From Nakamurella antarctica (lineage in GTDB: Bacteria > Actinomycetota > Actinomycetes > Mycobacteriales > Nakamurellaceae), in contig NZ_CP034170.1 of NCBI RefSeq assembly GCF_003860405.1, positions 2,790,001-2,854,000 of the forward strand: a stretch of 64,000 bases of DNA. Reading direction: 5' to 3'. The notes under the pieces are model-generated. The model did no database searches, had not been told where the DNA came from, and saw only the letters and a program-made list of their open reading frames with translations. Below, piece by piece: positions 43,336 through 53,157 of this stretch. The first letter of the stretch is position 1. Each line of letters starts with the position of its first letter. The position numbers and the translations under genes were made by a program.

Positions 43336-43569
43336 GTGTCATATTGGAGAAAGCACCAGAAGAAGGAACTGGAGCTCCTCCTACAAAAGTTCGATGACGC
43401 GGGCTGGACGATCGAGGACCCGCTAAAATACTACTCAGTCAAGTGCCCATGCGGCGATCATCGCCGCTGGATACATTTGACTCCGAGCGGCAATAATTAT
43501 GCCAAGGATGCATTGGGGTGGCTCGAACGCCAGCCATGTCATCCTTCGAAGAGGAAGGAACAGTCGTGA
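43336..43569 (+). CDS. HicA-like small toxin candidate
   Basis: Starting at GTG 43336, this 77-residue protein has LLQKFDDAGWTIEDPLKYYSVKCPCGDHRRWIHLTPSGNNYAKDALGWLE: an N-terminal helix, a CPCG turn, a basic strand with HRRWIHLTPS and a final helix. This layout matches a HicA-like double-stranded RNA-binding fold with a catalytic histidine, with CPCG in place of the usual GSH. Its stop overlaps the next gene's GTG. The open frame begins at 43258 but the first 26 residues look random. Confidence 0.65.
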   Translation: MSYWRKHQKKELELLLQKFDDAGWTIEDPLKYYSVKCPCGDHRRWIHLTPSGNNYAKDALGWLERQPCHPSKRKEQS

Positions 43570-43892
43570 GACAAGTAAGTTTTCACGGTGAGTTTCGCCT
43601 GATAGGGCTGTCCCGCGATCAGATGCCCACGGTGGCAGAAGCGATCATGGAAGAGATGTTGAAACTGGAAGAGTCGGGCACTGGGTTGTTCGATTCCGCA
43701 GTGTCTGTGGATGTAGGGAAGTTTCTCGTTGAGATCGAAACCATCGCTTCGGCTACGGACTTTGATGTCGCAACAGCTATAATTCGGTCATCGGTGCGGT
43801 CGGCGTTCCATGCAACGGGCGGTCACACTGCCGGGTGGGATGATGTCGTGATCGAACAACAGCGCGACAACATGAAACTCCTCAGCGCCTAA
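43566..43892 (+). CDS. Probable antitoxin partner of the HicA-like protein
   Basis: GTG 43566 overlaps the preceding TGA (GTGA) and has AGGAAGG seven bases upstream, so 108 residues are predicted. The protein (VRQVSFHGEFRLIGL, MPTVAEAIMEEMLKLEES, FDVATAIIRSSVRSAFHATGG) has a beta-strand start followed by helices and no HTH that I can see. It does not look like HicB. Position and size suggest an antitoxin or a second subunit. No family recognised. Confidence 0.6.
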   Translation: MRQVSFHGEFRLIGLSRDQMPTVAEAIMEEMLKLEESGTGLFDSAVSVDVGKFLVEIETIASATDFDVATAIIRSSVRSAFHATGGHTAGWDDVVIEQQRDNMKLLSA

Positions 43893-44008
43893 CGCAACTC
43901 AGCATTGCTCCCGCGTGCGGGGCAGGCGGGAGCAATTTCACTACCTCACGATAAACGCCCCATCGTCGCCGTCACTCGCAAATTCGCGGCAACGAGAGGG
44001 GCCCCCGA

Positions 44009-44068
44009 GGGCTTGCGCACGTGGTGGATCCTGCTGAGATGGCGAAGAGGTGAGTCGCCGGCGGGGTG
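44009..44068 (+). repeat. Copy of the amidohydrolase 3' end
   Basis: These 60 bases match 37120-37179 at 55 positions. The copied frame still reads GLAHVVDPAEMAKR followed by TGA, against GLAHVVDSAEMAGR in the complete gene, and the match continues 15 bases beyond the stop. Sequence to the left is unrelated to the amidohydrolase. The differences are those of a related allele, not random decay. The remainder of 43893-44231 shows no gene. Confidence 0.85.
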
Positions 44069-44231
44069 TGCGCCCAAGGTGTGCACCATCGCCGCAGATC
44101 ATCGCTTTAGAGTTGGTTTCGCGGGGAATTGTTGTATTTCGGGGCGCGGTTGCGCGGATCGGATAGGTGCCGTTCACACCGCTTTCCACCCTCACCAGTT
44201 CCTCTGGATCCTGACGCCGCAATTCTCGGAC

Positions 44232-44978
44232 TCAGGAGGCAGTGATCGCTGCGATCCAGGTGAGCGCGTCAGACCAGTGGACGGCTGCGGGATCAATGGC
44301 GTCCCGATGGCTTAGCTGCTCGTATTCGATCAACTCTGCGCGCGAGACCTGTGGCTGGGCCACGGCCATGAAGTCCCGGGAATGCGAAATCGGAACGCGG
44401 TCGTCATTGATTCCATGCAGGATCAACAGGGGCGTGTCGCTCAGTGGCTGCTGTGTGGGCGAGGCCTCGCGGTACAGGGATGGGGCCAGCTCGGGTGAGG
44501 CGCCGAAGTACTCCAACGCGGCGTCCTCCCCCAGCTTCTCGCGGTAAGTCCGCCCGACATCCGTCACCGGTGCCAAAGCCACGACTCCGTCCGTAAGTTC
44601 GGCGGTGAGCAACGCCAGCTGGCCGCCTACCGAGTGCCCTACGGAAATACGCGGCCCACCAACACTTTTGGCTCGCGCGTAGTCCCTGACCAGCACCAGT
44701 GCCGCGCGGATATCGACAAGCGGGGCAGGCCAGGGATTTGAGCGCCCGCGCCGATATTCAATATTGGCCGTCATCCAACCGTTCTCCCGGAGCGAGCCGG
44801 CCAGCGGGTCCATCAAGGAGGCGTCGTAGCGCGAACGCCAGTACCCACCGTGGATGAGGGCCACCACCCCGCGCGGCACTCGGCCCGAATCTGGCCAGCC
44901 GAAAGAAACCTGCTGATCTTCGTCGCTACCGTACGCCAATTCTTCGGTCGCAGAGGAGGGTGAGGGCACGGGACGCAT
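44232..44978 (-). CDS. Alpha/beta hydrolase (kynurenine formamidase-like)
   Basis: This 248-residue hydrolase has the oxyanion motif HGGYW (44-48), nucleophile elbow GHSVGG, an LHGINDDRVP aspartate region and a final SHRDAIDP histidine. HGGYW with GHSxGG is common in kynurenine formamidases and related carboxylesterases. Length is normal. The ORF begins MRPVPSPSS; a start slightly downstream is possible. It is followed by the repeat of the amidohydrolase end; upstream is the cupin gene on the same strand. Confidence 0.88.
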   Translation of the reverse strand: MRPVPSPSSATEELAYGSDEDQQVSFGWPDSGRVPRGVVALIHGGYWRSRYDASLMDPLAGSLRENGWMTANIEYRRGRSNPWPAPLVDIRAALVLVRDYARAKSVGGPRISVGHSVGGQLALLTAELTDGVVALAPVTDVGRTYREKLGEDAALEYFGASPELAPSLYREASPTQQPLSDTPLLILHGINDDRVPISHSRDFMAVAQPQVSRAELIEYEQLSHRDAIDPAAVHWSDALTWIAAITAS

Positions 44979-45028
44979 CTTCTCGGAAGTAGGTTGGCGG
45001 TGGCGCTGGGCGCCACCGCTGGGGACCC

Positions 45029-45514
45029 CTAAGCTCCTGGGACCGTTCCCGGTGCCAAGAAATCGACGCCGCGCAACGCCGAGAGTCGAACTACTTCGTC
45101 GGGGTCGGAGAGGTTATGAAGTTCGCTGAACAATGTCGCGAGTTGTCCTGACGGGCTGACCCAAAACAACGATTTCGCCGGGGCTTCCTGCTTGTTGTAA
45201 TAAGCATGTGGCAATCCCATTGGCAGACGCACAGTGTCGCCCGGACCGGCGGTTGTCCACTCTCCGTCGAGGTAGAGAGTGTAAACGCCCTCCATCACGT
45301 AGATGTGCTCGTCCTGCTTGGGGTGGACGTGCGGGGGGACACCGGTGCCCGCAGGGTCCAGCGAGAGCCACGCAAAAGAAGTTGAGCTTTCCACTTTCGA
45401 CAAATAGGTGTGCCCTAGAACATTCCAAGTCCTGTTGCCCATCGCCTCGCTGGCGAGAGTAATACCTTTGGGCAAATCGCCCAGGATAATTTCTTCACCC
45501 TGTTGGATCTCCAT
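45029..45514 (-). CDS. Cupin-domain protein
   Basis: This 161-residue protein has both cupin motifs: PPHVHPKQDEHIYVMEG (His, His, Glu ligands) and PGDTVRLPMGLPHAYYN (His ligand). It therefore holds a single metal in a beta-barrel. GGAG lies before ATG 45514. Single-cupin proteins of this kind may be quercetinase-like dioxygenases or isomerases; none can be chosen. It neighbours the hydrolase gene on the same strand with a 50-base gap. Confidence 0.9.
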   Translation of the reverse strand: MEIQQGEEIILGDLPKGITLASEAMGNRTWNVLGHTYLSKVESSTSFAWLSLDPAGTGVPPHVHPKQDEHIYVMEGVYTLYLDGEWTTAGPGDTVRLPMGLPHAYYNKQEAPAKSLFWVSPSGQLATLFSELHNLSDPDEVVRLSALRGVDFLAPGTVPGA

Positions 45515-45581
45515 AGTCGCTCCTCTTCACCTGCTCAATGGGTGACGCCAGCATGGCAGACCCCAAATCGACACACAAGAG

Positions 45582-46257
45582 TTGGTGCGTTCGGGACCGA
45601 ATGCATCTGGCAGGTGCCCGATGCCGACAGCGCGCGGGAGCACATATTGTTCGGCGAATATCGGGCTGATCCGGTATCGCACCGGCTTTGGACGCCGGGT
45701 GGACGCAACCAGGCGTCCTCGCCCGTGGTTGCTGGATTTGGCTACGAGACCGCCCGGGGCCCCCCACCTGGCTCGAACCAGAGGAGTGGCTGGGATCGCT
45801 CGTGGCCACACGGTTCCCGCTGCACCTCATCGCGGACCAGCCCCAGGCCATTTGAGTAGCCAGATGGATATGGGTGAACCCAGTAGGGCGCACAAGGTCG
45901 CCGGCCGGGAGCGAATTCGGATTCACCCCGAAAACGCAGCGGAGGGAGGCTTGGCAGACGGGGACGTGGTTCGGGTATCCCACAGCAAAGGGGAATGCCT
46001 CGCGGGTGTGCTGGTCACCGCGAATATCCGGCGGGATGTGGTGGAGCTTCCTACCGGGGCCTGGTTTGACCCGCAGATCGTTGACGGGACCGAATCGGCG
46101 TCCACGGAAACCCCCTGTGCTCACCACGGACCAAAGCACTTCCCGGCTCGCCCAAGGGTGCTCCGGAGCACACGCCCTCGTTCAGGTCTTGCTTCTGGAA
46201 ACTGACCCGCCGCCTATGGTTCGCGCGTTCGAGCCACCAGTAGCAGCGGCCAGGTAA
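45582..46257 (+). pseudogene. 3' remnant of a molybdopterin oxidoreductase (BisC/TorA type), frameshifted
   Basis: Three frames together reconstruct the molybdopterin-dinucleotide-binding C-terminal domain. Frame one gives EHILFGEYRADPVSHRLWTPGG and SPVVAGFGYETA. A shift at about 45757 leads to PTWLEPEEWLGSLVATRFPLHLIADQPQ, then a G lost near 45847 leads to HLSSQMDMGEPSRAHKVAGR and RGDVV-type text up to ELPTGAWFDPQ. A further shift near 46100 restores LTTDQSTSRLAQGCSGAHALVQV to a stop at 46257. The first several hundred residues are missing, so the gene is dead. Confidence 0.85.
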
Positions 46258-46262
46258 ATGCC

Positions 46263-47060
46263 TTAGCCGACGACCCACTTCACCGGGTTTTCGTAATAGG
46301 GGCCGTCATACCCGCCTGTCCAGGTCAAGCCGGCGATCTTTTCAGTCTCACTCACTTTCCATACAGAACAGGTGGTGTATGAGTCACCAAGAACATAACC
46401 ATCGTTGTAGAAGGCGGGCAGACAGCCGACGCGCTCGCCGTACCCGCCCGCGTTCAAGACCATCTCGCCCAGGTCGGTGACTGGTCGTATGTCGGACTCC
46501 AAGTTGGCGTAAGCAAAGGCGAGCGCTCCCTCCTCTTGTTTGATGGTCACCGTCACGTACCACGGAACCAGCCCTACGACGCTGGTGGAATCGACTCCCA
46601 ATTCGAACCAGTCTTCAACGGTGCCCTGAACGATCTTGAAATCGGTGTAGGTGAAAATACCCGCGTCACCAGCGAACTCGCTCCGCAGCGTGGCGGTATC
46701 GGTCAGGCTCAGGGTCGCGCCCGGTTGAGTCTGGCCTTCGCCTCCCTTGGGCGGGACTCCGGAGCCGTCATCCGATGGAGAGCTTGTGGGGGTTCCTGAG
46801 TTGGGCTCGTCGGACGGGGGTGTCTCAGATGACGAGGGGTCGGTACTCGAAGATTCAGTAGCGGGAGATTGGCTAGTCGGCGCCGCCGGCGAGGAGATGG
46901 TTCCCGGGCTCGTGGCGCCGCCCTCGGTGCTGGTATTTCCAGACACTTCGCTACCGCAGGCGGAAGCGGTGAGCAGGGCTACTGCAGTCATGGCGACCCA
47001 GACGCGCCGAGCGGAGCGCTGCTTGGCTGCTGTCCACCGGATTGTTGCTGGACTTGTCAT
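46263..47060 (-). CDS. Lipoprotein with Ser/Thr/Pro-rich linker
   Basis: This 265-residue protein starts with a lipoprotein signal (VAMTAVALLTASAC), then a 75-residue Ser/Thr/Pro/Gly-rich linker, then a folded domain of about 150 residues (LRSEFAGDAGIFTYTDFKIVQGTVEDWFELGVD, VPWYVTVTIKQEEG, CLPAFYNDGYVLGDSYTTCSVWKV) with a pair of cysteines that could bridge. No family recognised. It immediately follows the oxidoreductase remnant in convergent orientation. Confidence 0.75.
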   Translation of the reverse strand: MTSPATIRWTAAKQRSARRVWVAMTAVALLTASACGSEVSGNTSTEGGATSPGTISSPAAPTSQSPATESSSTDPSSSETPPSDEPNSGTPTSSPSDDGSGVPPKGGEGQTQPGATLSLTDTATLRSEFAGDAGIFTYTDFKIVQGTVEDWFELGVDSTSVVGLVPWYVTVTIKQEEGALAFAYANLESDIRPVTDLGEMVLNAGGYGERVGCLPAFYNDGYVLGDSYTTCSVWKVSETEKIAGLTWTGGYDGPYYENPVKWVVG

Positions 47061-47437
47061 GTCGCTGTCTCCTCTTCGCGGCAGGCATATTGTTTTGGGC
47101 GACGCGCAACCCAGTTGAGCGGCACACAGAGCCGTGCTTATGCCGGTGGTCCTGCTAGCTGCTTGAATCTATCCCCCACTACGTGACGAATACCATCCTT
47201 GAGGACAAATCGGACATAGGAATTTGGTGTGGCGATCCTTGTGCCTCCAAATGAAAATCCCCGCCTCCGTCTGTTCAGCGGGATGGGATTCGAGTGGCTG
47301 GCTTCGAGTGGCTGGGGTTGGAGTGGCAGCGATGCCAACATAGGAGTTGCTGTAGCTCTCGCTCCGTTCGAGCGGGGCGACCTAGGCGCAACCACACTCT
47401 GGCCCGGCATTGCTTGAGGTTTCCCCGTATCGCGCTG
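47061..47437. other. Gap without a supported gene
   Basis: Only short frames of no recognisable kind are present. A local direct repeat TTCGAGTGGCTGG occurs twice (about 47289 and 47304). The left end should contain the promoter of the lipoprotein gene. Confidence 0.5.
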
Positions 47438-47469
47438 TGGTGCCCCCGGCAGAATTCGAACCTGCGACC
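47438..47469 (-). other. 3' tRNA fragment, probable attachment site
   Basis: On the minus strand the 32 bases read as a T-arm (GCAGG, loop TTCGAAT, TCTGC), the acceptor strand CGGGGGC and ACCA. The sequence to its 5' side has no anticodon arm, D-arm or GCCCCCG partner, so this is not a complete tRNA. Such 3' fragments mark att sites of elements that integrate at tRNA genes; the parent may be an arginine tRNA. It defines the left edge of the proposed island. Confidence 0.7.
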
Positions 47470-47988
47470 AGAGCGATAACTTTTGGCACCTTCTGCAGTC
47501 ATCAATACTTCTTGATAGATGTTACCCTGCAACCGTTCTCAGGGTTTCGACATCTGTCGAGATCTGCTGATATCTCGTGTGTTCTCGGGGTTTCCGGGGA
47601 GTAAATGGGGAGTGTTTCGGGGGCTCTACAGATGACGAAAGCCCTGCCGGAGTGGGAGCCGTGCCCGGCGCGACCTCCCGCGGTTGCTCGGACGGGTTCG
47701 GGGGTGGAGGTGGTTGCCTTTCTGGGGTTGCGTTGAAGCCTTGGTCTGAATTCTTGGTTTCGGGTGGTTGATCAGCGAAGACTTCAACAAATCAAGAATT
47801 CAATATTGCCTTCACGCGCGGGAGCAGTACCCATGCTGCGAATTGCTTCGCGTTAGTGCGGTGACCAACAGGACGGCGTCAGCTGAGCAAAGATTAACCG
47901 GGCCACCGCCATAACCGACGAGTGGACTTTTGATATGGGGCTCATAGCCCCGGGACGCCGCAATCACCACACGCGCCCCAAAACAACC
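47470..47988. other. Non-coding tract between att-like site and IS element
   Basis: No gene is convincing here. Near the att-like fragment are TCGACATCTG/TCGAGATCTG/TGATATCTCG elements, a row of similar short motifs (about 47547-47577) that could be integrase arm sites. The remainder is AT-richer than the flanking genes. Confidence 0.45.
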
Positions 47989-48018
47989 GAGTGAGGTTCC
48001 CCCGTGGGAGTGGACGGT

Positions 48019-48912
48019 TTAGGCGGCCTGGTTGGCCTGGGTGCACACTATCTCGTAGTTGATTGGACTCAGGTAGCCGATGGCTGAGTGCCGTCGTTGG
48101 TGGTTGTAGAACCGGACCCAGTCGGTCACTGCGGCGGTCAGCTCGGCTTTGGTGATGAAGGTGTGGCGGTAGTAGTACTCGTGTTTGAAAGTTGACCACA
48201 GGCTTTCCGCTCCGGCGTTGTCCCAACAAATGCCGGTGTCACCCATCGACCTTGACAGCCCCAGTTGGGTTGCCGTGTCGGCGACAAGTGTTGATGTGTA
48301 TTGACTTCCGCGGTCGGAGTGAAAAATTGTTCCTGTCACTTTCTGGTCCCGAACTGCGGCGGCAGCTATCAGGCAGTCGGCGACGAGGTCAGCTCGCATG
48401 TGGTCTGCGACTTTGAAACCCAGGATCCGTTTGGTGTGTTCATCTTTCACCGCACAGAAGTAAAGATCACCTTCACCGCAGGTCAGGTAGGTGATATCCG
48501 ATGTCCATACTGTGTCGGGTCGGCCTTGGTTGAACACCCGGTCCACCAAATCCGGGGGGAATGAGGCGTTCGGGTCGACGATTGTAGTGCGAGTCTTGAA
48601 CGTCCTCGGGCTGATCCCGGCGATACCAATACTGGCCATCATCAGCGCCACTGTTTTCTCCGTGATCAGCTCACCCCTGGCGCGCAGCTCAGCGGTGACC
48701 CGAGGCGATCCGTAAGTCCCTTTCGACTCCCTGTGGATCGCTAAAACCTTCGCCTGCCGATCCAAGCGGACCTGGGCCACCTCGGTGGAAATCGTTGCGG
48801 TGCAACGCTTCTTCCAGGTGTAGTAACCGGCCTTGGACACCGGGAGGTTTCGGGTCATAACTTCCACCGGGTGGTTGGCGCACTGTGCTGCGATCAACTC
48901 AAAGAACCTCAC
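48019..48912 (-). CDS. IS3-family transposase OrfB (DDE integrase)
   Basis: This 297-residue protein has an N-terminal HTH_21 region (IHRESKGTYGSPRVTAEL) and the rve catalytic core with D139 in WTSDITYL, D200 in FHSDRGSQY and E236 in NAGAESLWSTFKHE. Its GTG overlaps the orfA stop as GTGA in a different frame; no A-rich slippery heptamer is evident, so coupling rather than frameshifting may produce it. It ends just inside the left terminal repeat. Confidence 0.93.
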   Translation of the reverse strand: MRFFELIAAQCANHPVEVMTRNLPVSKAGYYTWKKRCTATISTEVAQVRLDRQAKVLAIHRESKGTYGSPRVTAELRARGELITEKTVALMMASIGIAGISPRTFKTRTTIVDPNASFPPDLVDRVFNQGRPDTVWTSDITYLTCGEGDLYFCAVKDEHTKRILGFKVADHMRADLVADCLIAAAAVRDQKVTGTIFHSDRGSQYTSTLVADTATQLGLSRSMGDTGICWDNAGAESLWSTFKHEYYYRHTFITKAELTAAVTDWVRFYNHQRRHSAIGYLSPINYEIVCTQANQAA

Positions 48913-49214
48913 TTTGGTTGTGTCGCGGCAAAGTACGCCGATACTTTTTTCAGGAAACTGAGGTCTTTCTCCTGCTCAACGACCTGCCGTCGCAGCCGGA
49001 TCAGTTCGGTGCGTTCCGCGCCGTCCAACGGCGCCTCACCCAACGAAGTGGCCGCCGCCATCCGGACCCGTTCCTCCTTCACCCAACGGCCCAGTAACTG
49101 CTCAGAAACGGCGAGTTCCCTCGCTGTCTCGGCGATGGTGCGACCGGAATCAATGACCCGATGCGCGGCCTCCACCCTGTACTCCGCGGTGAAAACCCGA
49201 CGTGAATTCGACAT
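48909..49214 (-). CDS. IS3-family transposase OrfA
   Basis: ATG 49214 with GGGAGG seven bases upstream gives 101 residues. The HTH_Tnp_1 region (TAEYRVEAAHRVIDSGRTIAETARELAVSEQLLGRWVKEE) is followed by a leucine-zipper-like helix (LIRLRRQVVEQEKDLSFLKKVSAYF). It binds the terminal repeats with OrfB. Confidence 0.93.
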   Translation of the reverse strand: MSNSRRVFTAEYRVEAAHRVIDSGRTIAETARELAVSEQLLGRWVKEERVRMAAATSLGEAPLDGAERTELIRLRRQVVEQEKDLSFLKKVSAYFAATQPK

Positions 49215-49511
49215 ATTGACATCCTCCCAGCAGGCCCGAAGGCCCGCTAGATCGATGTCCACTCCCACGGGGGAACCTCAGAGGACCTCAAAGTCTCGAT
49301 GACCAAACTGCGGGCCGGGCACAGAAAGTTCTTGAGGCCAAGGTCGCTGTGGCCACCACGATCACTTCCTCGCACCATCAGGAGAAATCGGGCGCTCAGG
49401 GGACCGTCATCGCTGCGAACGAGCGAGTCGGTGACCCGAGAGGGAACAGACGCCACGCGCGCTGGTAGGCACCGCACACGTGGAAAACCCAGGGACCGTT
49501 AAAGTCAGCCC

Positions 49512-51914
49512 ATGGCACGCCTGACTCTTCCGCAACTCGAACGACATCTTTTCTCAGCAGCCGACGTTCTGCGCGGCTCAATGGAGGCTTCTTCCTACAA
49601 GGAATACATCTTCGGGATGCTGTTCCTTAAGTACGCATCGGACCAGTTCGAAGTTGAGCGGGGTAAGGTCGTCGCCGATCAGCTCGCGAAGGGCCGCGAC
49701 CATTCCGAAGCCGAGAAGCGGGCCGAGAACTCTGCTTTTTACAACACCTTCTTCGTTCCAGAACGTGCCCGTTGGCCCTACCTGCGCGACCACGCGCACA
49801 AGCACGTCGGCGACGAACTGAACAAAGCCTTGCAGGCACTCGAAGAACGCAACACCGCTCTCGACGGGGTGTTGCAACACATCGACTTCAACCGCAAAGT
49901 TGGTCAGGCGTCGATGTCGGACAAGAAACTCCGCGAACTGATCATGCACTTCAACAAGGAACCCTTGCGCCAAGATCGCTTTGAGTTCCCCGATCTACTC
50001 GGGGCGGCATACGAGTACTTAATCAGAGACTTCGCCGACTCCGCAGGCAAGAAGGGCGGCGAGTTCTACACTCCGCGTTCCGTCGTGCGCCTGATGGTCC
50101 AGATAGCAAATCCCCAGGAAGGCATGAGCGTCTACGACCCGTGCACCGGTTCGGGTGGAATGCTGATCCTGTCCAAGGACTACGTCGAAGAAAACGGCGG
50201 CAACAGCCGCAACCTCGCTCTCGCCGGGCAAGAAAAGGACGGTAGCGTCTGGGCCATTTCCAAAATGAACATGCTGCTACACGGCATCCTCGACGCTGAC
50301 CTGCGCAACAACAACGACGGCACACTAGAAGACCCAGCCCACATCCAGGGCGGCGAGTTAATGCGCTTCGATCGCGTGCTCACCAACCCTCCGTTTTCAC
50401 TGAACTACAGCAAAGACGGCATTCCGTTCCCCGAACGCTTCCGCTACGGGTATACCCCAGAGTCCGGCAAGAAAGCCGACCTAATGTTCGTCCAGCACAT
50501 GCTCGCCGTCACCCGCACCGACGGAATGGTCGCCACCGTCATGCCACATGGGGTCCTATTCCGTGGCGGTGAAGAGGGAAGAATCCGCGCCAGCCTACTT
50601 GAAGACGACATCATCGAAGCGGTCATCGGCCTCGGCCCATCCCTGTTCTACGGTACTGGAATTCCCGCGTGCATCCTGATCTTGCGTCACAAAGGAGCAA
50701 AGCCCGCAGAGCGCCGCGGCAAAGTGCTGTTCATAAATGCCGACCGCGCCTACCGCGAGGGCCGCGCCCAGAACCTTATCGAGCCCGAACACATAGAAAA
50801 AATCGTCTCGGCATACCGTGAATTCGACGACATTCCAGCATTCGCCAAAGTCGTCAGCCGCCAGGAACTTGCCCAGAATGACGACAACCTCAACATCCGA
50901 CGCTACGTAGACACCACCCCGGCGCCGGAGCAACAGGATGTGCGCGCGCATCTGCACGGCGGTATCCCCAAGTCTGAGGTGGACGCCAAGTCGGAGCTGT
51001 TCACCAATCACGGTCTGAACATTGACGACCTTCTGGTCGAGCGTGACGCCGACTACCTGCAATTCATGTCCACGATCACCATAAAACGCGACCTCAAGGA
51101 AATGATCGAAACCAACACCGGGATTGTGGACGCCGAAGCTGCCATCACACAGGCGATCAAATGCTGGTGGACGGCCGAGCAAGGTCGATTTACAGAGCTC
51201 CAGACCACGGCTGACTTGATCGACCTACGAAAGCAGTTGGTAGGTACGTTCCAGTCAGCACTGGCACCGATCGGCATGCTTGACCGGTTCGTAGTGAGTG
51301 GCATCATCGCCACCTGGTGGGGTAAGAATCAACCTGATCTCAAGACCCTCGCCACCATCGGATTCAAAGGCCTGATCGACGCATGGGTCAGTACAGTCCT
51401 CGATGCCCTAGACGAAGAGAAGTCAAAGGTTGATCCCCTCGACCATAAAGTTGCGCGCGCTATGCTGCCTGAGTACCTCGACGGCTTGGCAGCTCTCAAC
51501 ATCGATGTTGCGGAACTCGAATCGACGATTAAGGCCGCGACTGCCAAAACCGACGACGAAGACGCTGACGAGGTTGATGAGCAACTGTCACCCGCGGAGG
51601 TCACGAAGCTCAAGAAGCAACTGACGACAGCCAGAAAAAATCTCAAGTCCGAGACGGCGGCGTTTGCAGACAAACTCAATGCCTCAGGCCAAACGCTCGA
51701 CGACTCCGCTGCGCAGACACTCGTCCTCGACCTCTTCCGAACCGAACTGCTCAACGTCGCAGACCAACGAGTGACCCGACACCGTCAAGTCATTGTCGAC
51801 GCGTTCGAAACCTGGTGGAACAAATACCGGGTGACCCTAGCTAGCCTCGAACACGAACGTGACACGGCGGCCCAGAAGCTCGCAGGATTTTTGAAGGAGC
51901 TGGGGTATGAGTAA
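49512..51914 (+). CDS. hsdM: Type I restriction-modification methyltransferase HsdM (long form)
   Basis: This 800-residue protein opens with the HsdM N-terminal helical domain ([35 protein letters not shown]), then the adenine methyltransferase with the SAM loop [10 protein letters not shown] at about 210 and the catalytic NPPF at about 293. The last 300 residues, beyond the normal 500-520, are charged and helical ([27 protein letters not shown]) and probably form a coiled coil. It methylates N6 of adenine in the target. The operon overlaps: HsdM and HsdS by eight bases, HsdS and HsdR by four, HsdR and the metallopeptidase by four. An IS element lies 230 bases upstream. Confidence 0.95.
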   Translation: MARLTLPQLERHLFSAADVLRGSMEASSYKEYIFGMLFLKYASDQFEVERGKVVADQLAKGRDHSEAEKRAENSAFYNTFFVPERARWPYLRDHAHKHVGDELNKALQALEERNTALDGVLQHIDFNRKVGQASMSDKKLRELIMHFNKEPLRQDRFEFPDLLGAAYEYLIRDFADSAGKKGGEFYTPRSVVRLMVQIANPQEGMSVYDPCTGSGGMLILSKDYVEENGGNSRNLALAGQEKDGSVWAISKMNMLLHGILDADLRNNNDGTLEDPAHIQGGELMRFDRVLTNPPFSLNYSKDGIPFPERFRYGYTPESGKKADLMFVQHMLAVTRTDGMVATVMPHGVLFRGGEEGRIRASLLEDDIIEAVIGLGPSLFYGTGIPACILILRHKGAKPAERRGKVLFINADRAYREGRAQNLIEPEHIEKIVSAYREFDDIPAFAKVVSRQELAQNDDNLNIRRYVDTTPAPEQQDVRAHLHGGIPKSEVDAKSELFTNHGLNIDDLLVERDADYLQFMSTITIKRDLKEMIETNTGIVDAEAAITQAIKCWWTAEQGRFTELQTTADLIDLRKQLVGTFQSALAPIGMLDRFVVSGIIATWWGKNQPDLKTLATIGFKGLIDAWVSTVLDALDEEKSKVDPLDHKVARAMLPEYLDGLAALNIDVAELESTIKAATAKTDDEDADEVDEQLSPAEVTKLKKQLTTARKNLKSETAAFADKLNASGQTLDDSAAQTLVLDLFRTELLNVADQRVTRHRQVIVDAFETWWNKYRVTLASLEHERDTAAQKLAGFLKELGYE

Positions 51915-53157
51915 TTCGCAAGTCACTGGGTGGTCGACTCACCCGCTCAGTGAATTAATCGATCGAAAGTTCACTGGTCCGAGTCCGACATGTGAGGAAC
52001 GTCAAATTGCAGCGGCTGAAGAGTGGGGCCTCCTCAAAACGACCGCAGTAACTTGGTCTGGTTGGAATGAAAACGCGCACAAAGTGCCTCCACGGCTGTA
52101 CTGGGGAAAGGAAGCGCTCGAGGTTCATCAAGGTGACGTCCTGATAACCAAAGCTGGGCCACGCCATCGTGTCGGCGTCGTGGTACTCGTCGCGGCTACG
52201 CGTCCGCACCTGATGGTCTCGGGCAAGATGGTCGGCCTCAGGCCAAAGACAGCAATGGTTGTGCCGAAAGTGCTGGCAGGGCTTCTATCAACCGATGCTG
52301 CCCAGGACTACTTAAATAGCCGAACAACGGGAATGGCCGAGTCGCAGACCAACTTCGCAGACGAGGCGCTCCTTCGAATTGAAGTCGATGTTCCTCCACT
52401 ATCCGAGCAGCGCCGGATCGCCAAGATTCTGGACACTCTGGACGATCAGATCCACGCCACCAGGCAGATCATCGCCAAACTAGAACTGATCAGGCGCGGC
52501 ATGCTTGACAGAATGTTTCTTCAGTCAACTGACGAACGTCCGGAACATGACCTGAGTGAATTTCTCGTCAAAATTGACGCCGGCTGGAGCCCGGAGTGCT
52601 ACGAGCGGGCGCCCGCTGCCGGGGCTTGGGGCGTTCTGAAGGTGAGTGCGGTTTCGACAGGAAAATACAGACAGGAAGAATCTAAGACTCTTCCACCCGG
52701 ATTGCCTGCACGCCCGGCCCTGGAAGTCAAAGATGGCGATGTCTTATGTGTTCGGGCTAATGGCGTCGGCGACCTCGTAGGCCGAGTTGCGTTTGTAGAA
52801 TCGACGCGCAGCGGATTAATGTTATCGGACAAAACGCTGAGACTCGTTCCAAAATCAAGTGTTAACGGATTCTATTTGTCTCTTCTACTGTCAAGTCCTC
52901 CGCTACGCCGTCAGATCGAGTCACTTATGGGCGGAAGCAGTTCGCAAAAGAATATCTCTCAAGCGCAGATAAGACGGCTTAGCGTTGCAATTCCAGAATT
53001 GTCCGAACAGAACAGAGCAGCTTCGATGGTCAAGGCCGTCGATTCTCGACTGAACGCTGAAATTGAGGCCGCGCGAAAGCAAGAACAATCAAAGCTTGGT
53101 CTAATGTCCGACCTATTGACTGGTCGAGTTCGCGTGCCACTGGAGACTGCCTTGTGA
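51907..53157 (+). CDS. hsdS: Type I specificity subunit HsdS
   Basis: This 416-residue protein has two target-recognition domains (about 1-165 and 200-360), each ending in a conserved helix: [42 protein letters not shown] and [46 protein letters not shown]. Each TRD recognises one half of a bipartite site. Codon use is somewhat AT-richer than hsdM and hsdR, as is usual for exchanged specificity genes. Confidence 0.94.
   Translation: MSNSQVTGWSTHPLSELIDRKFTGPSPTCEERQIAAAEEWGLLKTTAVTWSGWNENAHKVPPRLYWGKEALEVHQGDVLITKAGPRHRVGVVVLVAATRPHLMVSGKMVGLRPKTAMVVPKVLAGLLSTDAAQDYLNSRTTGMAESQTNFADEALLRIEVDVPPLSEQRRIAKILDTLDDQIHATRQIIAKLELIRRGMLDRMFLQSTDERPEHDLSEFLVKIDAGWSPECYERAPAAGAWGVLKVSAVSTGKYRQEESKTLPPGLPARPALEVKDGDVLCVRANGVGDLVGRVAFVESTRSGLMLSDKTLRLVPKSSVNGFYLSLLLSSPPLRRQIESLMGGSSSQKNISQAQIRRLSVAIPELSEQNRAASMVKAVDSRLNAEIEAARKQEQSKLGLMSDLLTGRVRVPLETAL

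Larger units (their letters stand above)
47992..49280 (-). mobile_element. Complete IS3-family insertion sequence
   Basis: The 1289-base element has perfect 24-base terminal inverted repeats (47992-48015 and 49257-49280; ends TGAGGTTCCCCCGTGGGAG). A three-base target duplication GAG flanks it (47989-47991 and 49281-49283). It contains orfA and orfB of a DDE transposase, both uninterrupted, so it is probably still mobile and arrived recently. Confidence 0.95.

Noticed and set aside
47438-47540. Complete tRNA gene
   Set aside because: Only the T-arm and acceptor 3' strand are present; no anticodon stem, D-arm or 5' acceptor strand was found.
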